Shown piece after piece: positions 13,763 through 21,543 of a DNA stretch of 28,672 nt; the first letter of the stretch is position 1; each line of letters begins with the position of its first letter. The position numbers and the translations under genes are program-made. The notes under the pieces were generated by a model. That model was not told the origin of the DNA, did no database searches, and was given only the letters and a program-made list of their open reading frames with translations. Location: NCBI GenBank assembly GCA_017396865.1, contig JAFQKO010000072.1:1-28672 (forward strand), given 5' to 3'. This DNA is from Clostridia bacterium (lineage in GTDB: Bacteria > Bacillota_A > Clostridia > Oscillospirales > QAKW01).

Positions 13763-15988
13763 ATGATTTGTCCTAAATGTAACCAACAGTTACCCGAAGG
13801 TGCTCTTCATTGCCCGTTCTGCGGGGAAGCTTTGCGGGTGCAGGCGCAGCCTCAGGCCGCTCCCGTTCCGCCCGCAATGGCACCCAACGGTACCGCTCCC
13901 GCACCTCAGCCCGAGTATGCAATGCCGCAGCCCGAGTATGCGATGCCGCAGCCCGAATATACCATGCCGCAGCCCGAGTATCCCATGCCCAACAGCTTTG
14001 AGGCACCCGCTCCCGAAAAGAAGAAGATGAACCTCAAGCCCATCATCATTGCGCTGATCGCATTGATCGTTGTTGGCGTTGGCGGCTTCTTTGCCTTTAA
14101 GTTTTTCTTCAGCGACACCTCCGGCTATCCCAACTACGTTCTCTATGAAAAGAACGGAAAGCTCTACTATTCCGATCTGAGCGAAGACGGCGGCGTTAAG
14201 ATCACCTCCGACTTTGATTCCGAATACGGCGACGGTCTGCAAATGAGCAAGGATGGCAGCACCCTCTATTATCCCACGGATATCAGCGAAGGCAGCTACG
14301 AGCTTTGGAGCTGCGACGTCAGCGATCCCGAGGGCGCCGAGCGCATCGCCAAGAACGTGCGTGAATATTTCTTGCTTGAGAACGACGAGATCATTTTCCT
14401 GAAGGACAACGGCAAGCTCTATCGCTACGACGGCGAAGAAGCCGAGCTGGCTAAGGACGTTGCAAGCGTACAGCCGCTGACGCTCGATGGCGAGCTGATT
14501 ATCTACTACACCGAGGAAGAGCGCAAAGCCACCGACTCCTCCGATGAGTACGATGAGTACGACGACTACAGCAGCACCATCAAAACCTATTACCTTATCA
14601 AGGGCTCCGATACCGAAGAGCTCGGTTCCGATATCCGCCCCGAGGGTGCCACCAAGGATATGGGAACCTTCTTCTACACCGATGCCGACGGCAATATGTT
14701 CAAGAAGAAGTTCGGCGGCGATGCGGAAAAGCTCGTTTCCGACACCAAGTCTACCTATGCAATCAACGCCGAAAAGGGCACCTTCTATTTCACCCGTGAA
14801 GCAGAGGGCGGCTCCGGCGCACTGGCTTATTTCGACGACGACATGGCAAGCTCCGATGCCGCTCTGACCGAGCCGGTTGAGCCTGTTTATCCCGACTACG
14901 ACGCCTTCGATTCCTACGATGCCTACAGCGCTGCCTATGAGCAGTACAGCGCAGATTATACCGCATACAGAGAGGCTTATTATGCCTATCAGGATAAGCT
15001 GGAGCGCGATGCGCTGCGTGTTGACCTGAAGGAAGCCACCCTGGACGCAGGCGGCTATTCCCTCTACTACTACAACGGCAGCGAAGAGGTTGCCGTGGGC
15101 AACTCCGTTGCAAGCATCAGCACTCTTTACAACTACGACAGCATCGATAATTTCAAGAGCGTCATCACCTACAAACAGTATGATGACTCCGGCGTGACCA
15201 AGCTCAAGATGTCTGAGCTGACCTACTACGACGTAGACAGCGTTGTTTACAAGATCGAGGATCAGCTTTCCGGCAGCTACAGCTTCGGCTTGGCCTCCGA
15301 GGGCACCGCAGTCAGCCTGGGCAGCGAGTCCATTGACGACACCGAAGTCAGCTCGGACTACAAAACCGTTTATTATTCCATCGAGCCCAAGGCAGAAGGC
15401 GAAAATGACGATTACGTCGAGTGCGACATCTATAAGCTTTCCATCGACGGTACGCCCGGCAATCCCGAAGAGGCCGGCGAAGGCTATCGCTTCCGCCTGA
15501 TCGGCGATAAGCTTTGCGTTTATGCCGACCGTGATTCCGAGGACGGCTCCTTCGAGCTGTTCGTTGACGGCACCTCCATCACCGACGATGCCTTCGGCGT
15601 CGACGACATCGACGGCGAGATCTACGTTCACACCGACGAGAAGAATGACGAATACACCCTCAATCGGCTGAACGGCACCGAGCTGGAAATGATCTGCGAG
15701 GACGTTAATGAGTACACAATCAGCGAGGACGGTACCGTTTACGTCGTCTCGGATGAAAAGGAAGACGAATACACACTCTCTTACGTAGACGGTGATGAAA
15801 TGGTTGAGATCGCCGAAGACGTCTGCGACTACTGGTTCACGCCCGGCGGTGAGCTGGTCTTTGGTGCAGAGCCCAGCGGAAGCGAATACGATCTCTTCTA
15901 CTGGGACGGCAGCGAAGCGATCCAAATCGACAGCAACGTTCGCCGTGTATATAATTATACCTACTACTTCGTCGAGGAAGAAGAATAA
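13763..15988 (+). CDS. Large zinc-ribbon membrane protein with acidic propeller-like ectodomain
   Basis: A 741-residue protein. Start ATG 13763 lies 7 nt after AAAGGAG; an in-frame start 11 codons upstream would fall on the -10 box and is rejected. Residues 3-23 are a zinc ribbon (CPKCN...HCPFCG). A Pro-rich linker with four PEY.MPQ repeats follows (about 50-77), then a membrane span (about 92-115, IIIALIALIVVGVGGFFAFKFFF). The large outer domain (120-741) shows repeated short beta units such as NGKLYYSD, GSTLYYPTD, NGKLYRYDG and EYTLSYVDGDE, as in WD40/TolB-like or DUF5050-type beta propellers. A Tyr-rich helical insert sits near 376-420. The domain is very Asp/Glu-rich. It is paralogous to the next gene. 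No catalytic motif is seen. An extracytoplasmic sensing or binding role is possible but unproven. Confidence 0.86.
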   Translation: MICPKCNQQLPEGALHCPFCGEALRVQAQPQAAPVPPAMAPNGTAPAPQPEYAMPQPEYAMPQPEYTMPQPEYPMPNSFEAPAPEKKKMNLKPIIIALIALIVVGVGGFFAFKFFFSDTSGYPNYVLYEKNGKLYYSDLSEDGGVKITSDFDSEYGDGLQMSKDGSTLYYPTDISEGSYELWSCDVSDPEGAERIAKNVREYFLLENDEIIFLKDNGKLYRYDGEEAELAKDVASVQPLTLDGELIIYYTEEERKATDSSDEYDEYDDYSSTIKTYYLIKGSDTEELGSDIRPEGATKDMGTFFYTDADGNMFKKKFGGDAEKLVSDTKSTYAINAEKGTFYFTREAEGGSGALAYFDDDMASSDAALTEPVEPVYPDYDAFDSYDAYSAAYEQYSADYTAYREAYYAYQDKLERDALRVDLKEATLDAGGYSLYYYNGSEEVAVGNSVASISTLYNYDSIDNFKSVITYKQYDDSGVTKLKMSELTYYDVDSVVYKIEDQLSGSYSFGLASEGTAVSLGSESIDDTEVSSDYKTVYYSIEPKAEGENDDYVECDIYKLSIDGTPGNPEEAGEGYRFRLIGDKLCVYADRDSEDGSFELFVDGTSITDDAFGVDDIDGEIYVHTDEKNDEYTLNRLNGTELEMICEDVNEYTISEDGTVYVVSDEKEDEYTLSYVDGDEMVEIAEDVCDYWFTPGGELVFGAEPSGSEYDLFYWDGSEAIQIDSNVRRVYNYTYYFVEEEE
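13910..13990 (+). repeat. Coding 21-bp tandem repeat (PEYxMPQ, about four units)
   Basis: Four consecutive units of PEYAMPQ or PEYTMPQ/PEYPMP form the cytoplasmic linker between the zinc ribbon and the membrane span. Confidence 0.88.
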
Positions 15989-16014
15989 TTCCTTAGGGCG
16001 AACCGTTAAACCGG

Positions 16015-16041
16015 AAAGAGCCGAAGCCCCTTCGGCTCTTT
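16015..16041 (+). terminator. Intrinsic terminator between the two large zinc-ribbon genes
   Basis: Stem AAGAGCCGAA/TTCGGCTCTT with loop GCCCC, followed by TCTTTGG. The T-run is interrupted, so partial read-through into the next gene is likely. Confidence 0.8.
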
Positions 16042-16048
16042 CTTTGGT

Positions 16049-16086
16049 TTGCCGCAGCATTCAAAAGAGCTTGAATGCTGCGGCAA
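16049..16086. repeat. Perfect 16-bp inverted repeat in the leader of the 16123 gene
   Basis: TTGCCGCAGCATTCAA (16049-16064) and its exact reverse complement (16071-16086) flank a 6-nt loop AAGAGC. No T-run follows on either strand, so it is not a standard terminator. It ends 20 nt before the ribosome site AAAGGAGA (16107-16114). Confidence 0.85.
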
Positions 16087-16122
16087 GCCAAGCCTTCATC
16101 ATGCTTAAAAGGAGATACTATC

Positions 16123-18015
16123 ATGGCCTTTTGTATTAAATGCGGTAAGCAGATCCCCGATACCATTAAATTCTGCCCCTATTGCGGCGGTGCCAAATAC
16201 AACCCGCCCGCACCTCAGCCGATGCAGCAGCCCGCACCCCAACCGATGCAGCAGCCCGCACCTCAACCGATACAGCAGCCCGCACCCCAACCGACGCAGC
16301 AGCCCGCACCCCAACCGATGCAGCAGCCCGCACCTCAGCCGATGCAGCAGCCCGCACCCCAACCGATGCAGCAGCCCGCACCCCAGCCGATGCAGAAGCC
16401 CGCACCCCAACCGATGCAGAAGCCCAAGAAGGAGAAGGCTCCGAAGGAAAAGGCGCCCAAGGAAGAGGGCGAAAAGAAGGGCGTCGGCAAAAAGATTCTT
16501 TTGATCCTGTTGGCAGTTGTTTTGCTGGCGGCCGTTGCCTTCGGCGTATATTGGTTCTTCCTGCGGGAGAAGCCGCGTGCCAACGCCTATACCATGTATC
16601 TGCAGGACGATCAGCTGTTCTTTGTTAACACAGCGGAGGGAACACCGATCCTGCTGACCAACCATGCCGATCCAAGCTTATCCGACTATGAAAACCTATA
16701 TGCAGTGAGCAAGGACGGCTCGCTGGCCTACTTCCCCACCAACATCAATCCGCAGGTGCAAAGCTTTACCCTCAGCTATCGCCGTACCGAGCAGGAAAAC
16801 GAAGCGGCCATCGACCTGCAAAGTGACCTGATCGGCTATCAGCTGATCAAGGAGGGAACGGTGGTTATCTACCTTACCACCGACTGCACCCTCTACTACC
16901 ATAATCTGGCCCTCGACCGCAAGCTGGCCGAGAACGTAGCCGCCTTTTTCGCCGCCGAGGACGGCTCGGCTTATTATTATCTGACGCTCAACAACGAGCT
17001 CTATCAGCTCCTCGGCGAGGAGGCTCCCACCCTGATCGACAGCGAGGTCAACGCAATTCACCATGCCTCCGAGGATTTTGAGACCCTGCTCTATTCCAAG
17101 GGCAAAACCCTGCTGGAAAAGAAGCGTGATAAGGATGCAACGGTTTTGAGCGAGCAGTTCGTTCAATTCGAGGCGGTGCTGGAGAACGGCGCCATCGCCT
17201 ATCTGGGCACCAATCAAAACCACAGCTACTATTCCTTCCTTGATGATCAGAACCGTGCCGCCGATGCCGAGATGGCGGAGCCGACCGATCCGAACGCCGC
17301 CGACGCAAGCTATCAACAAAAGCTGGGCCGCGATCAATTCCGCAGCGAGCTGAAGAACGCCTTCCCCGCCGCAGTATCCACCGCCCTCTACCTCAACCAA
17401 AACGGAACGGACACCAAGCTTGCCGAGGCTTGCAACGAGGTGGTTGCCTATCCCGAGCAAAACGTATTGCTTTATCGGGAGATCGACCCCAACGGCGTTG
17501 CCAAAACCGAGATGACCCGCCATGCCGATCTTGATGCCGCCAAGGCCTCGGTCGATGCAGTTTTGGAAAAGACCGCCCTTTGGAACGGCTATCTCAACGG
17601 CAGAACCTCCTTCCTGCGGATTTCGGGCATCTCCCCCATCGCCATGAGCGAGGATGGCAGCACCATCTATTATCTTGGCAGCATGGATCCCCAAAGCAGC
17701 CACCCCTACGGCAATCTTTGCTGCTTCTCGGTGGCCGAAAACTATGCGGAGGTTGCCGCCGAGCGGGTTTGCAGCTTCCTGCCGATCGGCGATACCGTAG
17801 CCTATGCCGTTTACGACAACAAGGAGCATCTGCTCTATCTCGACGACGAACAACTGACCGAGAAGGAAACGGTCGTTTATCCGCTGCCCGACGGCGTATT
17901 CTACCTGAGCGACAAAATCTGCTGCGCCACCCAAAACGGGCAAGCGAAGACCATCGCCGAGCAGGTGGATGCCATCTTCCTGCCCACTGATGGATATAAA
18001 ACCATAACGTATTAG
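16123..18015 (+). CDS. Large zinc-ribbon membrane protein with PAPQPMQQ repeats (paralogue of 13763-15988)
   Basis: A 630-residue protein. Start ATG 16123 follows AAAGGAGA at 8 nt; longer in-frame starts lie within the palindrome region and lack a ribosome site. Order of parts: zinc ribbon 4-24 (CIKCG...FCPYCGG), nine 8-residue PAPQPMQQ-type repeats (29-100), a Lys/Glu-rich stretch (100-123), a membrane span (about 125-146, ILLILLAVVLLAAVAFGVYWFF), then a ~480-residue outer domain with propeller-like units (QDDQLFFVN, DGSLAYFPTN, LNNELYQLLGEE, DGSTIYYLGS). The sequence between positions 17269 and 17370 (AEPTDPN... QKLGRDQFRSELK) aligns with the Tyr-rich insert region of the first paralogue, here shortened. 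It is probably oriented zinc ribbon in, propeller out. The function is unknown. Confidence 0.86.
   Translation: MAFCIKCGKQIPDTIKFCPYCGGAKYNPPAPQPMQQPAPQPMQQPAPQPIQQPAPQPTQQPAPQPMQQPAPQPMQQPAPQPMQQPAPQPMQKPAPQPMQKPKKEKAPKEKAPKEEGEKKGVGKKILLILLAVVLLAAVAFGVYWFFLREKPRANAYTMYLQDDQLFFVNTAEGTPILLTNHADPSLSDYENLYAVSKDGSLAYFPTNINPQVQSFTLSYRRTEQENEAAIDLQSDLIGYQLIKEGTVVIYLTTDCTLYYHNLALDRKLAENVAAFFAAEDGSAYYYLTLNNELYQLLGEEAPTLIDSEVNAIHHASEDFETLLYSKGKTLLEKKRDKDATVLSEQFVQFEAVLENGAIAYLGTNQNHSYYSFLDDQNRAADAEMAEPTDPNAADASYQQKLGRDQFRSELKNAFPAAVSTALYLNQNGTDTKLAEACNEVVAYPEQNVLLYREIDPNGVAKTEMTRHADLDAAKASVDAVLEKTALWNGYLNGRTSFLRISGISPIAMSEDGSTIYYLGSMDPQSSHPYGNLCCFSVAENYAEVAAERVCSFLPIGDTVAYAVYDNKEHLLYLDDEQLTEKETVVYPLPDGVFYLSDKICCATQNGQAKTIAEQVDAIFLPTDGYKTITY
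16207..16422 (+). repeat. Coding 24-bp tandem repeat, nine units (PAPQPMQQ)
   Basis: Nine consecutive in-frame 24-bp units with single-base variants (M to I or T, last Q to K in the final two). They are highly conserved in DNA, as expected for recent slippage expansion. Confidence 0.95.
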
Positions 18016-18096
18016 CGAGTATTTTAACGATGCGTGGGCAAAAATCCGCCTTTTTAAAACGGGGTTCGGGTTTAATGGCTCACCCTAACGTAACAA

Positions 18097-18130
18097 AAAA
18101 TGAACGAAGCTTGGACGCTTCGTTCATTTT
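18097..18130. terminator. Bidirectional terminator between convergent genes
   Basis: Stem TGAACGAAGC/GCTTCGTTCA with a 6-nt loop and A/T runs on both sides. The segment 18016-18096 upstream shows nothing else. Confidence 0.9.
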
Positions 18131-18885
18131 TATTTAATTCTCTTAGCGACAACGACCAGGCGGCCGTCGTCTACCGAATATTCGCAGGTGGAGAGGGTGA
18201 GCAGCTCATCGCCGTATGCGGCGGTAACGCCCGTTTCATAAAGGCTGCGCTGCTTGCACTTTGCCACGTAGGCCTCAAATTCCGCCGCTTCGGCGGCTTC
18301 GGTGAACTGATAATACTTGAACTCATTATCCGCCGTTGTTTTGAACACCGCTAAAACTTCATAGGTACCGTAGCCCTCCAAGGTATCAAACCGAACATAG
18401 CGATGCTTTTCAAAATATGCCTTGCCGCGATAATGGCGCAATCCTGCAAACATGGTGCCGTTGTCCATGTTATGGCCGTAGATAACGATATTATCGCCGC
18501 CCGGGATGATGCAGTCGGCATCGGCAAAGGGCACACCGTAGTAGCTGTACTTTTTATCGTAGCCGCGGCGCAGATAATATTCGGGATCCTCGGGAGTTTG
18601 CACAACGGGATAGTTGATCGCCGTTCCCTCGATGGAGATCCAGCCGACAAAATCCGCATTCTTCGCCGCCACCTCGGCATACTTTTCCGCCGCCGAGAGC
18701 GTCGGCTCCCCCGCCTCATTCTTCGGCACCTCGGGGATCAGCTCCTCCAGCGCCTCGAATTGCTCGGCGCTGTTGGCCTCCTCCCGAAGGTTTCGAATCA
18801 CCATGAAGGCCGAAACGGCAAACACCACCGCCAGCGCAACCACAACGCTCCAATATAAAATTCGTTTCCAATTCCATTTTTTCAT
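18130..18885 (-). CDS. srtB: Class B sortase
   Basis: A 251-residue transpeptidase. A membrane anchor lies at 11-30 with the catalytic domain outside. The conserved blocks are in order: FVGWISIEGTAINYPVVQ, YGHNM with catalytic His138, TLSTCEYS with nucleophile Cys234 and GRLVVVAKRI with Arg242. The NM(x)GTMFAGLRHY helix after the His is characteristic of class B. It would attach surface proteins with an (x)PxTG-type signal to the peptidoglycan cross-bridge or polymerise them. The only visible candidate substrate in the window is the DPDTG pilin at 634-2130. ATG 18885 is chosen; it has no ribosome site and sits 6 nt after a perfect -10, suggesting leaderless translation. A TTG start 12 codons upstream would fall on the -35 box. 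Confidence 0.92.
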   Translation of the reverse strand: MKKWNWKRILYWSVVVALAVVFAVSAFMVIRNLREEANSAEQFEALEELIPEVPKNEAGEPTLSAAEKYAEVAAKNADFVGWISIEGTAINYPVVQTPEDPEYYLRRGYDKKYSYYGVPFADADCIIPGGDNIVIYGHNMDNGTMFAGLRHYRGKAYFEKHRYVRFDTLEGYGTYEVLAVFKTTADNEFKYYQFTEAAEAAEFEAYVAKCKQRSLYETGVTAAYGDELLTLSTCEYSVDDGRLVVVAKRIK

Positions 18886-18891
18886 GCTACC

Positions 18892-18921
18892 ATTATACAA
18901 ACTCCCCTTGAACGTTGTCAA
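18892..18921 (-). promoter_or_regulatory. Sortase promoter, probably giving a leaderless mRNA
   Basis: Minus-strand TTGACA (18921-18916), 18 bp, TATAAT (18897-18892). The expected +1 coincides with the ATG at 18885. The -35 is embedded in the terminator hairpin of the preceding gene. Confidence 0.8.
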
Positions 18922-18930
18922 GGGGAGTTT
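18899..18930. terminator. Hairpin ending the fusion gene, overlapping the sortase promoter
   Basis: A 13-bp stem AAACTCCCCTTGA/TCAAGGGGAGTTT with loop ACGTTG lies 2 nt past the stop at 18933. The T-run is long on the plus strand (seven or more T) but only three T on the minus strand before GTATAAT. Confidence 0.8.
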
Positions 18931-18932
18931 TT

Positions 18933-20354
18933 TTATTTCAATTTTGCAACAACCGTTTCGGCACGACGCTTGATCTCATCAAGGTCGCCTTTTTCGATCA
19001 AATTCTTATCCACCAGCAAAGAGCCCATGCCGATGCCGCAAGCGCCTGCATCGAGATATTCCTGCATCTGCTCCACGCCGACACCGCCGACAGCGAGCAG
19101 CCGCACGTGGGAGAGCGGAGCGCTGACCGCTTTGATATAGCCTACGCCGCCCATCATGCTGACGGGGAACACCTTAACGAAATCTGCCCCTGCACGATGG
19201 GCGGCGGCGATCTCGGTAGGAGTCAGGGCGCCGGGGATGGAGACCAGCCCCAGCTCCTTCGTCTTTTTAATAATATCGGGATTGGTATCGGGCGAGATGA
19301 TAAACTTACCGCCCGCCTGCTTGGTCAGCTCCACCTGCCGCTCGGTCAGCACCGTGCCGGCGCCGATCAGCATCTGATCGCCCACCGCCTCCACCAGCGC
19401 GGCGATATTGCCTGCGATCTCCTCGTCGGAGATCTTACCGGTGGCATCATAGGTACACTCCAGCAGACGGATGCCGCCCTCAGCGCTGGCCTTGGCATAG
19501 GGAATCAGCTTCTCGCGAGAAACGCCCCGCACGATCACGATCAGTTTTTCTTTTAAAATAGTCTCGATGGTATGATTCATTTCGTCCTCCGCAATGATTT
19601 CCAATATTCTTGATTTTCTGTTGTTCAAAAAGGCGATCCAAGCCTCGGGGTCGATAAACGCTTCCTTCTCCCCTGCCCGCACCCGATCCAATCGGCCTGC
19701 GGTATCGTTATTGCCCACGTGGTTGCCGAGGAACAGCTCCACCCGCTCACCCAGCAACCGCTCGATACTGCTCAAAAACTTTTGGCGGTTTTCGAAGGGC
19801 ACGCCGTGCTCGGTTAAAAATTGATGGATCAGGGTATTGGTGCCCGCACCGCCGAACATACCTGCACGGTAGGTCTTTCCATCCTCCTCCACGTCGAAGA
19901 AGAAGGAAAGGGTTCCGTCGGTATGGCCGGGGGTCTCACAGCACAAAACGGTGGTATTCCCAAGGGTAACGGTATCGCCCTCCCGCAGTACGCCGTCGGG
20001 CTGAAAGAATTTCATCGGCCATTTGGAAAGAGAGGTATCCTCCTCGCCGTTGACCATTTTTTCATCCGCCGCGCCCACATAGGTCTTGGCATCGCAAAGC
20101 GCCAGCAGATCGGCGGTGGCGCCCGCATGGTCATAATGACCGTGGGAATGGAGGATGATCTTAACGTCTGCGGGCTTAAAGCCCAGCTCCGCCATATTCT
20201 CAATCACCGAATCGAGATATTGATCATAGCCGGGATCGATCATGATCAACCCCGCACCGGTATCGATCAGATGGGTAGAGGCGGGGCGGTTGCCTACAAA
20301 ATACACGTTTCCGAACACCTTGCCCGGTTTAATATAATCCTTTTCGTTCAACAT
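18933..20354 (-). CDS. Fusion: metallo-beta-lactamase-fold hydrolase + KDPG/KHG aldolase
   Basis: One 473-residue frame joins two enzymes. Residues 1-255 are a metallo-beta-lactamase fold: HSHGHYDH (His71, His73, Asp75, His76), GHTDG (His144) and GNHVG (His212). The usual bridging Asp is replaced (AGMFGG, 164-169). Residues 263-473 are a complete class I KDPG/KHG aldolase: Glu299 (LLECTYDA), GAGTVL (331-336), Schiff-base Lys394 (FVKVFP) and GGVG (423-426). A Met at 259 (nt 19580) is preceded by a perfect GGAGGA 4 nt away, so a free aldolase could also be made. The aldolase would split a 2-keto-3-deoxy acid into pyruvate and an aldehyde; the hydrolase might act as a lactonase or thioesterase (inference). 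It starts at ATG 20354, overlapping the dehydrogenase stop by one base (TAATG), so translation is coupled. Confidence 0.9.
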   Translation of the reverse strand: MLNEKDYIKPGKVFGNVYFVGNRPASTHLIDTGAGLIMIDPGYDQYLDSVIENMAELGFKPADVKIILHSHGHYDHAGATADLLALCDAKTYVGAADEKMVNGEEDTSLSKWPMKFFQPDGVLREGDTVTLGNTTVLCCETPGHTDGTLSFFFDVEEDGKTYRAGMFGGAGTNTLIHQFLTEHGVPFENRQKFLSSIERLLGERVELFLGNHVGNNDTAGRLDRVRAGEKEAFIDPEAWIAFLNNRKSRILEIIAEDEMNHTIETILKEKLIVIVRGVSREKLIPYAKASAEGGIRLLECTYDATGKISDEEIAGNIAALVEAVGDQMLIGAGTVLTERQVELTKQAGGKFIISPDTNPDIIKKTKELGLVSIPGALTPTEIAAAHRAGADFVKVFPVSMMGGVGYIKAVSAPLSHVRLLAVGGVGVEQMQEYLDAGACGIGMGSLLVDKNLIEKGDLDEIKRRAETVVAKLK

Positions 20355-21439
20355 TATTTCAACCCCAAAAGATAATCCAGCCCTGCACGCAGGCGAACCC
20401 GCTCCTCCTCGGTTTCCACCGCGGAGCAGACGGAAAGAAGGTCGTAGTAGCGCTCTTTGGTTTCTTCATCGACGGTAACACCGATCTCGGCGATCGAGCT
20501 CGGCATTCCGTAGCCCTTCATCAGCTCGCGCAATGCCGTATTGTTCTCCTCTTCCCCATTGAAATGGTTTTGCAACAGCAAGCCGACACCAACAATCTCG
20601 CCATGAAGATAGGGGCTGGCCGTTTCATGGAACAGGGTGCGGGTGCTTTCATAGAATTTATGGGCCAGCGCCGTCTGGTTGGAGCCGCGGGCAATGCCGC
20701 TGATGACGCCCGTTCCCACCAAGGCGGTGAAGATCAACTGCTCCACCGTATCGGTGAGAAGTCCCTTTTCCATATCGGCAATGCAGTCCATGGTTTTGGT
20801 ATTGAGGATCTGATAGGAATGCTTGCTCATAATATACGCCCAATCGAGGCCGAGGGGAAATTCCGTTACCGTTTCGTTGAAGCGTTGCTTAATTTCGACA
20901 AATTTTGCAAGGGCATCAAACACACCCGCCAGCAGCAACCGAACCGGCTGCTTGGCAATAATTTCGGTATCGGCCAGCACCGCATCCACCTCATAATCAT
21001 AATGGCGGCTGCCGACGGTGCGCCCCTCGGGGGTATACCGCACACTCAAGGGAGTGTAGCAGGCGCAGGTGGCACTGGAGGTCGGCAGGTTGATCACGGG
21101 CAGCTTGGCATAATAGCCGCAAAGCTTGGCAAAATCCATCAGCACACCGCCGCCGACGCCGACGATGACGTCATAGCCTTCCTTTTTAGCAAGGTCGGCC
21201 AGCTCCATCGCCCGCTCATCGTTGCAGGTACCGGGATGCTCAACAAACAGATACTTAGCACAACCGGCAGATACGCTCTTTTCAATCTTCTCCTTGGTCA
21301 GCGAAAGGGCGGTCGGCCCGCCAACGATCAGCGGCGCTTTACCAAGGCGCAACACCTCGGCACCCACCTGACTCAGCAGCCCCGCCTCCTGCAGATAGCG
21401 GCCGCAGCCGATACGAAAGGATTTTTCACGAATGGGCAT
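20354..21439 (-). CDS. Iron-containing/glycerol-dehydrogenase-family (GldA-like) NAD(P)-dependent dehydrogenase
   Basis: A 361-residue protein of the GldA/glycerol-1-phosphate/dehydroquinate-synthase-like superfamily. The cofactor block is GVGGGVLMDFAK (about 94-105), followed by NLPTSSATCA (117-126). Metal ligands fit Asp175 (GVFDALAKFVE), His260 (ALAHKFYES) and His279 (YLHGEIVGVGLL). The length matches GldA. It is the first gene of an operon with the hydrolase/aldolase fusion and is divergent from an AraC regulator, which suggests oxidation or reduction of a polyol or sugar acid feeding the aldolase. The substrate is not identifiable; the family also includes glycerol-1-phosphate dehydrogenases. 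Start ATG 21439 follows AAAGGAG. Confidence 0.9.
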   Translation of the reverse strand: MPIREKSFRIGCGRYLQEAGLLSQVGAEVLRLGKAPLIVGGPTALSLTKEKIEKSVSAGCAKYLFVEHPGTCNDERAMELADLAKKEGYDVIVGVGGGVLMDFAKLCGYYAKLPVINLPTSSATCACYTPLSVRYTPEGRTVGSRHYDYEVDAVLADTEIIAKQPVRLLLAGVFDALAKFVEIKQRFNETVTEFPLGLDWAYIMSKHSYQILNTKTMDCIADMEKGLLTDTVEQLIFTALVGTGVISGIARGSNQTALAHKFYESTRTLFHETASPYLHGEIVGVGLLLQNHFNGEEENNTALRELMKGYGMPSSIAEIGVTVDEETKERYYDLLSVCSAVETEEERVRLRAGLDYLLGLK

Positions 21440-21471
21440 ATTATTTTGCTCCTTTATCTTGATTTACTTTC

Positions 21472-21534
21472 ATTTTAATGCTAAAATAATATAAAATCAA
21501 TGGGTTTTATTGCCCAAAACTTTAGATTTATTGC
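21472..21534 (-). promoter_or_regulatory. Promoter plus AraC-type direct repeats (21-bp period) for the dehydrogenase operon
   Basis: TTTATTGC occurs at 21506-21513 and 21527-21534, exactly 21 bp apart. On the minus strand they lie 5 bp upstream of TTGATT (21500-21495), 17 bp, TAAAAT (21477-21472). The distal copy touches the GGAGG of the divergent AraC gene, so autorepression is likely. Confidence 0.65.
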
Positions 21535-21543
21535 GGAGGCGCC

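Noticed and set aside
13790..16060. 756-codon open frame on the minus strand opposite the large zinc-ribbon gene
   Set aside because: It mirrors the codon pattern of the real gene, has no ribosome site, and its product is low-complexity Val/Ile/Ala/Gly-rich without a domain.
16207..16422. CRISPR-like repeat array
   Set aside because: The units abut with no spacers and are in-frame protein repeats.
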